Positions 7,731 to 15,750 of a DNA stretch of 64,000 nt are shown piece by piece. Origin of the DNA: Balneola sp. (GTDB lineage Bacteria; Bacteroidota; Rhodothermia; Balneolales; Balneolaceae); the NCBI GenBank assembly GCA_028284195.1, contig JANQSE010000010.1, forward strand, positions 1 through 64,000. Direction: 5' to 3'. The translations under genes were made by a program, and so were the position numbers. Numbering within the stretch: position 1 is the stretch's first letter; each line of letters begins with the position of its first letter. The notes beneath the pieces were generated by a model. The model was not told the DNA's origin and searched no databases. It saw only the letters and a program-made list of their open reading frames with translations.

Positions 7731-9698
7731 ATGACCGAAGAACTGAATAAAGAAACCGAACAAGAAGAAATTACAGAAACTGTTGAAGAAACAACGGAAG
7801 AAATAATTACCGAAGATGCTGCGGAAGAAACAGTAGCTGAAGAAATGAAAGAGACCCCTCAAGCAGAAGAGAGCGAAGTTGAAAAGCTTGCAGAAGAAAA
7901 CAATGACGAAGTTTTAGCGCATGTGTTTACCGGCGACGTAGAAGGAGATGTGTACACCTACGACCAGCTTGAAAGCCCATCTGACGAATATACAGATGAT
8001 GAGTACAAAGACATGATGGGGATGTATGAAAACACTCTGAACCAGATTGAAGAAAAAGAAATTATTACTGGCCGGGTAGCTTCCATTGATGAAAAGTATG
8101 TAGTTATTGATATCGGTTTCAAGTCTGAAGGAATTATAGCAGTTAACGAATTCCCTTCAACTATTCTTGAAAATATGGGCCCCGGCGATGAAGTGGATGT
8201 ATTCCTTGATCGTGTTGAGGACAAAGATGGACAGTTAATTCTGTCTCGTCGTAAAGCAGATATTCTTCAGGCTTGGGAAAAAATCGAAGCTGCACATGAG
8301 ACCGCCGAAATTATTGAAGGCTATATCAAGCGTAGAATTAAAGGTGGTATGATTGTAGATGTGTTTGGTATCGATGCCTTCCTTCCGGGCTCGCAAATTG
8401 ACGTTCGCCCTGTTCGGGATTTTGATGCATACGTTGGCAGAACCATGGAATTCCAGGTGGTTAAACTAAACATGGTTGCTGAGAATGTTGTTGTTTCTCA
8501 TCGTGCTCTTATTGAAAGCGACCTTGAAGAGCAAAGAGAACAAATTCTTGATACAATTGAAGCAGGCCAGGTGCTTGAAGGTGCTGTTAAAAATATTACC
8601 GACTTCGGTGTATTTATCGATCTTGGAGGTGTGGACGGGCTTCTTCATATCACCGACCTTTCTTGGGGGCGTGTGGACAACCCGAATGAGATCGTTCAGT
8701 TAGATCAACGTTTGAATGTTGCTGTTATCGATTTTGATGAGAGAAGCAAACGAGTATCACTTGGATTAAAACAGCTTCAACCGCATCCATGGGAAGAAAT
8801 TCATGCGAAGTATCCTGAAGGAATGAAAGTTCAGGGCCGTGTGGTTTCAATTGCCGATTATGGTGCGTTTATCGAGCTTGAAAAAGGAGTTGAAGGCTTG
8901 ATTCACATCAGCGAAATGTCCTGGACACAGCATATTAAGCATCCATCCCAGCTGGTTCAGAAAGATGATGTTGTAGAGTGTATTGTTCTTAATATTAACG
9001 AGGACGAGAAGAAGATATCTCTCGGCGTTAAGCAGCTTACTGAAGATCCCTGGGCTGATATTCTTGAAAGATTCCCGGTTGAATCTAAGCACAACGGCGT
9101 AATCAGAAATCTCACCAACTTTGGTGTATTCGTTGAATTAGAACCAGGCATTGATGGTTTAATTCACGTTTCTGACTTGAGTTGGACTGAGAAAGTGGAG
9201 CATCCTAACGAAATCGTTAAAAAAGATCAGGAAGTGGAAGTAGTAATTCTTGGTGTTGATTTCGAGAACAGAAGAATTACTCTTGGTCACAAACAGGTTC
9301 AGGAAAATCCCTGGGATACATATGCTAAAGAGTACGCACCGGGAACTACTGTAAATGGTGAAGTGATAAAGGCTACCGATAAAGGTGCTTTTGTTAAACT
9401 TGAATTAGGTGTAGAGGCTTTTCTAAGCTATGGAAAGGCTACAGAACCTGAGTTTAAGGAAGGTGATAAGGTAGAAGCTTTTGTATTCGATTTTAATGAG
9501 GAAAATAAAAGCATTTCGCTTAGTCAGTTAGATAAAGATCAAAAAAAGGCAAAAGCAACTAAGACTAAGAAAAAAGCAAAAGCTGCTGATGTTGAAACTG
9601 GTGCCCCAACGCTTGGTGAAATGTCTGGTCTTGGAGCTTTAAAAGAGAAAATGGAAGCGGAAGAGAAAACTGCCAAAGAAGAAGGTACTGCTGAATAA
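7731..9698 (+). CDS. rpsA: Small ribosomal subunit protein S1, with acidic N-terminal extension
   Basis: RNA-binding protein that helps unfold and recruit mRNA on the 30S subunit. Six S1/OB repeats can be seen at about residues 112-173, 194-258, 280-345, 366-432, 453-518 and 540-600. Repeats 3-5 carry the classic pattern DFGVFIDLGGVDGLLHITD-S-W. The first roughly 100 residues are unusual: a very acidic, Glu/Thr-rich low-complexity extension before repeat 1. The C-terminus is a Lys/Ala-rich tail (about 603-655). At 655 residues it is longer than the E. coli protein (557). The gene ends in a strong bidirectional terminator. Confidence 0.96.
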   Translation: MTEELNKETEQEEITETVEETTEEIITEDAAEETVAEEMKETPQAEESEVEKLAEENNDEVLAHVFTGDVEGDVYTYDQLESPSDEYTDDEYKDMMGMYENTLNQIEEKEIITGRVASIDEKYVVIDIGFKSEGIIAVNEFPSTILENMGPGDEVDVFLDRVEDKDGQLILSRRKADILQAWEKIEAAHETAEIIEGYIKRRIKGGMIVDVFGIDAFLPGSQIDVRPVRDFDAYVGRTMEFQVVKLNMVAENVVVSHRALIESDLEEQREQILDTIEAGQVLEGAVKNITDFGVFIDLGGVDGLLHITDLSWGRVDNPNEIVQLDQRLNVAVIDFDERSKRVSLGLKQLQPHPWEEIHAKYPEGMKVQGRVVSIADYGAFIELEKGVEGLIHISEMSWTQHIKHPSQLVQKDDVVECIVLNINEDEKKISLGVKQLTEDPWADILERFPVESKHNGVIRNLTNFGVFVELEPGIDGLIHVSDLSWTEKVEHPNEIVKKDQEVEVVILGVDFENRRITLGHKQVQENPWDTYAKEYAPGTTVNGEVIKATDKGAFVKLELGVEAFLSYGKATEPEFKEGDKVEAFVFDFNEENKSISLSQLDKDQKKAKATKTKKKAKAADVETGAPTLGEMSGLGALKEKMEAEEKTAKEEGTAE

Positions 9699-9730
9699 TA
9701 TTCAGTTGGTTTAGTTATGGTTGAGAAAAA

Positions 9731-9756
9731 GGCATCCAGAAATGGGTGCCTTTTTT
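9731..9756 (+). terminator. Bidirectional intrinsic terminator (rpsA / tlpA-like gene)
   Basis: Stem GGCATCC (9731-9737) and GGGTGCC (9744-9750), loop AGAAAT, followed by TTTTTT. The upstream side carries AAAAA, so the structure also has a T-tract on the minus strand and can end the convergent lipoprotein gene. Confidence 0.85.
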
Positions 9757-9760
9757 GTTT

Positions 9761-10336
9761 TTAAATTTGTTGTCTCAATAATTTTTCAAGTACGGGTTTG
9801 AGTAATTGTTTATTCGTTGAGCCAATTATGTAGTGCTTCATTTTTCCATCTTTACCAATAATATAGGTGCTTGGCCATGAAGGTGGGTAATATGTTTTAA
9901 CGATATTTCCGTCATCTTGTATGATCCGATAATTAATATTCCTCTCTTTGGCTATTTCCTTAATTTGAGTAAGGTTGTCGGTGCTTGGAGCAACGCCAAC
10001 AAACTCGACTTTATCCTTACCAAGTTCTTTTTGCATATTTACGAAGTGTGGAATTTCACCTATGCATGGCCCGCAAGAGGTATACCAGAAGTTAAGGATG
10101 ACAACTTTTCCTGCTTGTTGAGAAAGAGTAAACGGAATGCCGTCAATACCAGTTGCGGTAAAGCTGGGAGCTTTTTCGTTGCTTTCCTTAATATCGACGA
10201 TTCGATGGTTATCTTGCTTTGAGACAGCATTATCAACTCTGTCAACAAGGTACTTTGGGATATTCGTATTGCCATATTTTTGGCAACTTATGAATGGCAA
10301 GATTACTACAATAGAGATGAAATAAAATCTGTTCAT
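9761..10336 (-). CDS. TlpA-family thioredoxin-like lipoprotein (thiol-disulfide oxidoreductase)
   Basis: Envelope-anchored redox protein of the TlpA/ResA type, expected to reduce disulfides in periplasmic proteins such as apocytochrome c. A lipoprotein signal ends at LPFISC with the lipidated Cys at residue 18. The thioredoxin fold starts near residue 55 (APSFTATGIDG) and has the active site WYTSCGPC (C88 and C91) preceding the family EIPHF helix. The cis-Pro region is seen in YYPPSWPSTYIIGKDGKM. 191 residues, normal for the family. It lies 90 bp downstream of moxR on the same strand and may be co-transcribed. Its substrate is not evident from context. Confidence 0.9.
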   Translation of the reverse strand: MNRFYFISIVVILPFISCQKYGNTNIPKYLVDRVDNAVSKQDNHRIVDIKESNEKAPSFTATGIDGIPFTLSQQAGKVVILNFWYTSCGPCIGEIPHFVNMQKELGKDKVEFVGVAPSTDNLTQIKEIAKERNINYRIIQDDGNIVKTYYPPSWPSTYIIGKDGKMKHYIIGSTNKQLLKPVLEKLLRQQI

Positions 10337-10426
10337 TATATGGAAATGTTATTGGGAACCAGAAAACCGCAATAAATCAAAAAGGAGGCTTAATCTCAAT
10401 TTCTTTCATTGATTATCTGTTATTTT

Positions 10427-11428
10427 CTAAGGTACCTGTACAGCTCCCATGATCTTTTCTACGATATCCTCCGGACTAATATCTTCGGCTTCTGCTTCGA
10501 AAGTTGGAATTATTCGGTGTCGAAGAACATCCATTGCGATAGTTCGAACATCTTCCGGAGTAACATAAGCCCGGTGTTCCATGAATGCTTGTGCCCGGGA
10601 AGCCAAATTCAAATTAATGGTTGCCCGCGGAGAGCCGCCAAAACCGATAAGATCTTCAAGATCAGTTAAGCCGTAATTAGCAGGTTTTCTGGTTGCAAAT
10701 ACCAGGTCAACAATATACTTCTCCACTTTCTCATCCATGTAAATTTCGTTGATCACAGAGCGGGCTTCCATAATCTTTTTGGTTGAGACTACTGTATCTA
10801 GTTGGGGTTTTGCTCCTGTTTTGGCCATACGGCGCATAATTTCCATTTCTTCTACTTCGGTGGGGTAGCCGATTTTTAACTTTAGCATAAACCGGTCAAC
10901 CTGGGCTTCTGGCAGCGGATACGTTCCTTCTTGTTCAACCGGGTTTTGTGTGGCGAGTACCAGGAATGGCTCTTCCAGCTTAAAGGTATTTTCGCCGATG
11001 GTAACCTGTTTTTCCTGCATCGCTTCAAGAAGAGCACTTTGTACTTTAGCTGGTGAACGGTTGATCTCATCTGCTAAAATAATATTCGCAAAAATGGGCC
11101 CTTTTTTGACAAGAAACTCGGCTTCTTTCTGGTTGTAGATAAGTGTACCAATCAAGTCGGCAGGTAAAAGATCGGGAGTAAACTGTATTCTCTGAAACTC
11201 GGTATTTAAAACAGTTGCCAGGGAAGATACCGTTAAAGTTTTAGCAAGGCCGGGAACACCTTCCAATAGTACATGCCCATTGGTGAGTAAACCAATCAGC
11301 AGTCGGTCGATCATATACTGTTGGCCAATAATTACTTTGTCTAATTCCTTTTGGATATCGTCGATAAAAGCACTGCTCTTTTCAATTTTTTCTCCCAGTG
11401 CATTCATGTCAATTGCCACTTCACTCAT
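10427..11428 (-). CDS. MoxR-family AAA+ ATPase
   Basis: Cytoplasmic chaperone-like ATPase that helps mature or activate partner proteins. Walker A is GVPGLAKT (57-64), Walker B IILADEINR (about 117-124), sensor 1 LATQNPVEQEGTYPLPEAQ, and an arginine-finger region VDRFM. The 333-residue length is typical. MoxR genes usually sit beside DUF58 and von Willebrand A domain genes (the bat cluster). Here they are absent: the neighbours are a TlpA-like lipoprotein and divergent uppP, so the partner cannot be read from context. Confidence 0.93.
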   Translation of the reverse strand: MSEVAIDMNALGEKIEKSSAFIDDIQKELDKVIIGQQYMIDRLLIGLLTNGHVLLEGVPGLAKTLTVSSLATVLNTEFQRIQFTPDLLPADLIGTLIYNQKEAEFLVKKGPIFANIILADEINRSPAKVQSALLEAMQEKQVTIGENTFKLEEPFLVLATQNPVEQEGTYPLPEAQVDRFMLKLKIGYPTEVEEMEIMRRMAKTGAKPQLDTVVSTKKIMEARSVINEIYMDEKVEKYIVDLVFATRKPANYGLTDLEDLIGFGGSPRATINLNLASRAQAFMEHRAYVTPEDVRTIAMDVLRHRIIPTFEAEAEDISPEDIVEKIMGAVQVP

Positions 11429-11505
11429 ATTTCTAATATTCTGTTATAATTTTCCTGATGATATGGTTAATTTCTCGCCTTCCAAAAAGCCATCAAATAT
11501 ACTAC

Positions 11506-12312
11506 ATGGATATTTTACAATCTTTTTTATTAGGATTGCTTCAGGGCCTTACCGAGTTTTTACCCATTAGCAGTTCCGGCCACCTGGCACTTGGTAAATA
11601 TTTTCTGGGAGAAAATAATGAAGCCGGGCTAACTTTTGAAATTGTTGTCCATTTTGGCACACTTTGTAGCATTCTTATTTATTACCGTACGTTGTTAGCA
11701 GATATTCTCAAATCAGGAATAGGGTTTTTAGCATCTCCAAAGCAAAAAAAAGATCACCCGCAGGTTAAAACAATCCTATTTATTTTAGTGAGTATGATTC
11801 CGGCATCTGTAGTTGGTTTTACATTAAAAGATAAGGTAGAAACCGTTTTCGACAGCCCTTTCTTAGTGTCTGTTATGCTGATTGTGACAGGCATTATTTT
11901 GTTTATAACCAAATTCGCGAAAGAAAAGGAAGGAAAGGTAACACTGGGTAGAAGTTTTATTATCGGTGTAGCACAGGCTTTTGCAATGATCCCGGGAATC
12001 AGCCGATCAGGATCAACCATTTCAACGGCACTATATTTTGGAGTGAAGAGGGAAGAAGCGGCAAATTTTTCTTTCTTAATGGTAATTCCGGTGATAGGGG
12101 GAGCAATGTTGCTACAGATTCTGGATTTGATGGAAGCAGGGGTGGACTCTGTGCAAATTCAAAGCCTGGTAGTCGGTTTCCTCACAGCGTTTATTTCCGG
12201 GTATTATGCTTTGAAATACCTGATCGTAATCCTCAAGAAAAAAGGATTTCATTATTTCGCCTACTATTGCTGGTTAATAGGTGGTGCCGGACTTATTTAT
12301 TTCTCGATTTAA
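11506..12312 (+). CDS. uppP: Undecaprenyl-diphosphatase (UppP/BacA)
   Basis: Integral inner-membrane phosphatase that recycles undecaprenyl pyrophosphate to the monophosphate carrier for peptidoglycan and surface glycan synthesis; it also gives bacitracin resistance. Both catalytic consensus blocks are present: GLTEFLPISSSGHL (about residues 14-27) and PGISRSGSTIS (163-173). At least seven hydrophobic segments are visible. I chose the ATG at 11506 (268 aa) because it places MDILQSFLLGLLQGLTEFLP at the N-terminus as in the family. An upstream ATG at 11458 would add 16 atypical residues. Confidence 0.96.
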   Translation: MDILQSFLLGLLQGLTEFLPISSSGHLALGKYFLGENNEAGLTFEIVVHFGTLCSILIYYRTLLADILKSGIGFLASPKQKKDHPQVKTILFILVSMIPASVVGFTLKDKVETVFDSPFLVSVMLIVTGIILFITKFAKEKEGKVTLGRSFIIGVAQAFAMIPGISRSGSTISTALYFGVKREEAANFSFLMVIPVIGGAMLLQILDLMEAGVDSVQIQSLVVGFLTAFISGYYALKYLIVILKKKGFHYFAYYCWLIGGAGLIYFSI

Positions 12313-12333
12313 AGAAGAATAACCCTTTTCATC

Positions 12334-12364
12334 TTGAAGCCCGAATCAAATAGTGCTACATTTG
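12334..12364 (+). promoter_or_regulatory. Candidate nuoJK promoter
   Basis: TTG at 12334-12336, a 20-nt spacer, then TACATTTG at 12357-12364, a perfect TAnnTTTG -7 box. The nuoJ ATG is at 12388. This indicates that nuoJK is transcribed on its own rather than from an upstream nuo operon. Confidence 0.6.
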
Positions 12365-12387
12365 CTCACCAAATTTTTTAAGACTCT

Positions 12388-12897
12388 ATGATCGTTTATC
12401 TATTTATAATGTTAGCAGTTTTGGCCATTGCTTCGGCACTTGCAATGATCATCAACAAAAATGTGGTAAACAGTGCACTTTTTTTGGTGTTAAACATGGT
12501 TTCGCTGGCAGGAATCTATTTATTGTTAAATGCTCAGTTTCTTGCAGTAATACAAATTCTGGTGTATGCCGGAGCCATCATGGTGTTATTCCTTTTTGTA
12601 ATCATGCTCCTGAATGTAGAAGATGAAGAAAAGCTGTTTAACAAATTTCGATTCAAGTATCTGCTGGCATTTTTTCTTGGGGTGGCGGTTGTAGGCCAAA
12701 TCTTTTACAGCATTGCCGGAGTAACCAATGTGCTTCCGGAAATTTCTGCGAATATGGCTGAGATTGGGACAGTAGAAGCCGTAGGTGATGTGCTGTTCAC
12801 GAAGTATTTACTCCCGTTTGAAATGACAGCAATTCTGCTAACCGCAGCAGTAGTAGGTGCACTGATGGTTGCGCAATACAAAATTAAAAAAGGATAG
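12388..12897 (+). CDS. nuoJ: NADH-quinone oxidoreductase subunit J
   Basis: Membrane-arm subunit of respiratory complex I, forming part of the proton-conducting E-channel next to NuoK. 169 residues with five hydrophobic segments. The signature region ALFLVLNMVSLAGIYLLLNAQFLA and the conserved VYAGAIMVLFLFVIMLLN helix are seen; the latter carries the pi-bulge region of TM3. nuoK starts 5 bp after its stop. The genes that usually precede it (nuoA-I) are not in the window: uppP lies upstream. Confidence 0.95.
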   Translation: MIVYLFIMLAVLAIASALAMIINKNVVNSALFLVLNMVSLAGIYLLLNAQFLAVIQILVYAGAIMVLFLFVIMLLNVEDEEKLFNKFRFKYLLAFFLGVAVVGQIFYSIAGVTNVLPEISANMAEIGTVEAVGDVLFTKYLLPFEMTAILLTAAVVGALMVAQYKIKKG

Positions 12898-12902
12898 AAT
12901 AG

Positions 12903-13205
12903 ATGTTAGAGATCGATTGGTTTTTAGGTTTAAGTGCTATTATGTTTTCGATTGGTATTATTGGAGTACTTATTAGAAGAAATGCTGTTGTTATTTTTAT
13001 GTGTGTAGAACTGATGCTGAATGCAGTGAATCTTTCTTTAGTGTCATTTAGTAGTTTCCATGGCAATATTGATGGGCAAATTTTGGTTTTCTTTGCACTA
13101 GCGGTAGCCGCAGCAGAAGCAGTTGTTGGATTGGCCATCATTATTGCCATTTTCCGAAATAACCTTACCGTTGATGTAGGTGAGATTAACCTGTTGCGCT
13201 GGTAG
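12903..13205 (+). CDS. nuoK: NADH-quinone oxidoreductase subunit K
   Basis: Small three-helix complex I membrane subunit. The 100-residue length and helices [30 protein letters not shown] (with the key buried Glu in CVELMLN) and [19 protein letters not shown] (second conserved Glu in AAEAVVG) are diagnostic. Translationally close to nuoJ. nuoL, the usual next gene, is displaced by 5.4 kb. Confidence 0.96.
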   Translation: MLEIDWFLGLSAIMFSIGIIGVLIRRNAVVIFMCVELMLNAVNLSLVSFSSFHGNIDGQILVFFALAVAAAEAVVGLAIIIAIFRNNLTVDVGEINLLRW

Positions 13206-13271
13206 TTAATAACCACAAAGAACATAAGGTTTAGATAAGCTATTTGTGAAAATTAATTTAATGATGTTGTT

Positions 13272-14441
13272 ATGTTAAAAAAATTGAGTGTATTTCTGCT
13301 TTCATTTGTGCTGCTAATGGCTTGTGCTTCCTCCGAGAAGTATCTCCAGAAAGGACAATACGAAAAAGCAATTAGTAGATCGGTTAAAAAACTTCGTAAA
13401 GATCCGGGCAACGAAAAAGAGTTGTATGTACTGAAAGAGGCGTACGGAAAAGCAAATAGCTTTGATCAAGACAGAATTACTTTTCTGGAAAAAGAGGGCA
13501 GAGAGGATAATTATGTAGAAATTTATGATCTGTATGTTCGCCTGGATAACCGGCAAAACACGCTTAAAACCCTTCCTAGTCCAGTACTGCGACAGTTTGA
13601 AATTGTGGATTACAACAACAAACTTATTGCCTCGAAAGAACAAGCTGCAGAGGTTTCTTATCAACATGGTCTTGATTATTTAGCACAGGGTGGAAGAGAT
13701 AATGCACGCAGGGCATATCATGAATTTAGTACTGCAAAGAGCATCTATTCCAACTATAAAGATGTGAATGCAAAATTGATCGAATCAAAATTTCAGGGAA
13801 CCAACCAGGTGTTATTTGTGATTGAGAATAACTCAGAAACGGTACTTCCTATTCGTTTTGATGAAGAACTTCAAAAGATCGGTTTATCAGATCTAAATGG
13901 GCAATGGATTCAATACAGTGTATATGAAGATGAAGAAATTGATTACGATTATTTTGTTGTATTGAATATTCGGGACATTGTGGTTTCTCCGGAAAAAGAA
14001 ACTTCAGCAAAATATACCGATAGCAAAGAAGTTCAGGACGGGACCAAGTATGTGCTGGATGAGCGTGGCAATGTGAAGAAAGATTCTTTGGGGAATGACA
14101 TACGCGAGCCTAATATGGTCACTATTTCAGCAGAGATCACCGAAACACGTCAACAGAAAGAAGTAATAGTTGGCGGAGTGGTAGAATACATTGATTTAAG
14201 AACAGATCAATTAGTAAAAAGAGAAGATATTTCGGTAACTGCTTTTTTTGATCATTCGTCAGCTACGTTTTCAGGAGATGAGAGAGCTTTAAGTGAGGAG
14301 TCGAAAAAGAAGATCCGGATAGACAGAACCCAGTTTCCAAATAGTGAAGCAATGTTGATGGATGCAGCCGAACTGCTGAAAGAGAAGACCAAAGACATTA
14401 TGTATCGAAATCGGGGATTGTTGAGCTCGACGAACGGGTAA
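13272..14441 (+). CDS. Lipoprotein with TPR-like N-terminus; 3' end probably frameshifted
   Basis: A 389-residue envelope lipoprotein of unknown function. The signal ends in LLMAC with lipidated Cys18. Residues about 22-65 (YLQKGQYEKAISRSVKKLRKDPGNEKELYVLKEAY) and 130-165 look like TPR helices. The rest is beta-rich and acidic. After the run of four G at 14413-14416 only eight residues (LLSSTNG and neighbours) precede the stop. From the same point the +1-insertion-compensated frame reads straight into the start-less M23 peptidase frame (14360-15145). One more G would fuse both into one protein of about 620 residues. Either this gene is frameshifted here, or an M23 tip was recombined onto its end. 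Confidence 0.7.
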   Translation: MLKKLSVFLLSFVLLMACASSEKYLQKGQYEKAISRSVKKLRKDPGNEKELYVLKEAYGKANSFDQDRITFLEKEGREDNYVEIYDLYVRLDNRQNTLKTLPSPVLRQFEIVDYNNKLIASKEQAAEVSYQHGLDYLAQGGRDNARRAYHEFSTAKSIYSNYKDVNAKLIESKFQGTNQVLFVIENNSETVLPIRFDEELQKIGLSDLNGQWIQYSVYEDEEIDYDYFVVLNIRDIVVSPEKETSAKYTDSKEVQDGTKYVLDERGNVKKDSLGNDIREPNMVTISAEITETRQQKEVIVGGVVEYIDLRTDQLVKREDISVTAFFDHSSATFSGDERALSEESKKKIRIDRTQFPNSEAMLMDAAELLKEKTKDIMYRNRGLLSSTNG

Positions 14442-15145
14442 TTTTTGAAGATTATAGATGGTACACGCCTCCAACTGTTGAATGGATTTGTGAATCTTCT
14501 CATGATCCTATTGAATTAGAAGAAGGTTATGATTGGGGTGAAGGAGGTGGTGGAAGTGGATCAGCATGTGTAGGGGGTTGCCAAGGAACTCCAAACAATA
14601 ATTGTGATACTGCTGGTTCAAATAATCCATGTACACCAGACAAGCCTTGCCCAGGAAATCCTGTTCAAAATCCTGAGATCGCACCTACTGAAATTGCAGG
14701 AATTAATGGAGGACGATATGGGTATACAAGATTTGAAAATGGGTCACCTAAATTTCATAACGGCTTGGATATAAAAAGCCCTCTCTCTTCTCCTTTATAT
14801 TCTATGCATGCAGGCTTGGTATATTCTTCGGGCATAAGTTCAACTCTAGGTAATTATGTGATTATACGTAGTAGCGTAAATGGGGAATCTATTTATATAT
14901 TGTATGGTCACTTGCAAAGTGTAAATGTTTTTAATGGCAGTTGGGTAGGACAAGGCGGGCAACTCGGGTTAACCGGTAATACAGGCAACGCTGTTGGTTC
15001 TGTGCCCCATGTTCATATTCAAGTTAGAACGGCTGTACCTAATAAAGTTTTTAATGATTGGGACACACATGACCCCGAACCTTATTTAGGAACGAAATTT
15101 GATGTTAATGGGAACCCGATTAATAATGATAGTTGCAGCATTTAA
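14360..15145 (+). pseudogene. M23-family peptidase domain frame lacking its own start codon
   Basis: The frame opens after a stop at 14357-14359 and has no ATG, GTG, TTG or CTG until a TTG at 14765, which lies inside the catalytic domain. The product reads through GIVELDERVIFEDYRW, a Gly-rich linker (GEGGGGSGSACVGG), a Cys/Pro/Asn-rich spacer with several Cys, then a zinc peptidase domain: HNGLD (first His and Asp ligands, about 14756-14770) and HVHIQV (last ligand). M23 enzymes cleave peptidoglycan cross-links or glycine-containing peptides. All three zinc-ligand positions are intact although the 5' end is not. It is probably the frameshifted 3' part of the preceding lipoprotein gene, or an orphan C-terminal tip. 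It is followed 10 bp later by a small secreted protein gene. Confidence 0.6.
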
Positions 15146-15155
15146 GTTGTTAAAT

Positions 15156-15695
15156 ATGCGTGTTGTTTTCATAATACTTTTCTTATTTACTAAATTTTGT
15201 GCTGCGCAAGATTCAGAAATTATATCGAAAAGAATACTTAATGATAATCGAGCATCTTATGTTATCTCTACTAACGCATATTCTGAGATATCCATCAATG
15301 GAAAAGTAAGTATCAATGAATTGTTTTACTTGGAAGAGCCAGTTAAACGATTAGGAATTCCGGATAGCACTCGATTGGATACTTCACTTATTGAGATTAC
15401 CAGGACTGTTTTAATAAATGGAATAAAACTACTTTATACCAACTATCCAGGAGACTTATCATTAACGAATGTTTATCTAACACAAGAAGAGCATTTCATA
15501 CAAATCAGTGGTAAAAAAGTCTATCCCAATATGAGTTTGTCTGAGTTTAAAAAATTACTTCCTGATGGAGATCTAATTATGAGGGGAAATGCCGTTTTTA
15601 TTTCACAAGAAGGAACTGATGGAAATTGGATTAAATTCCATATAAATGAATCCCAACATATAGAAATGATCGAAATCATTAGAAGTTTTGCTTAA
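15156..15695 (+). CDS. Small secreted protein of unknown function, next to M23 peptidase frame
   Basis: 179 residues starting at the ATG at 15156. The signal peptide MRVVFIILFLFTKFCAAQ is clear from this start, whereas an upstream ATG at 15099 would bury it. The mature domain contains EISINGKVSINELFYLEEP, RLGIPDSTRLDTS, LINGIKLLYTNYPGDLSLTNVYL and a C-terminal FHINESQHIEMIEIIRSF. It is a small alpha/beta protein with no catalytic motif that I recognise. Starting 10 bp after the M23 frame, it is probably its partner. By analogy with periplasmic toxin-immunity pairs it could be a protector or inhibitor of the peptidase, but this is inference. The segment looks more A+T-rich than its neighbours. 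Confidence 0.7.
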   Translation: MRVVFIILFLFTKFCAAQDSEIISKRILNDNRASYVISTNAYSEISINGKVSINELFYLEEPVKRLGIPDSTRLDTSLIEITRTVLINGIKLLYTNYPGDLSLTNVYLTQEEHFIQISGKKVYPNMSLSEFKKLLPDGDLIMRGNAVFISQEGTDGNWIKFHINESQHIEMIEIIRSFA

Positions 15696-15750
15696 TGGGA
15701 TAAAAGAATTAGGAATAGATTAATTCTTAATTCCAAAGCTTTGCTTTGGT

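Noticed and set aside
14765-15145. Independent short M23 gene starting at the TTG at 14765
   Set aside because: The TTG lies inside the zinc-site motif H-N-G-L-D, so this start would remove the first metal ligand. The frame clearly continues upstream.
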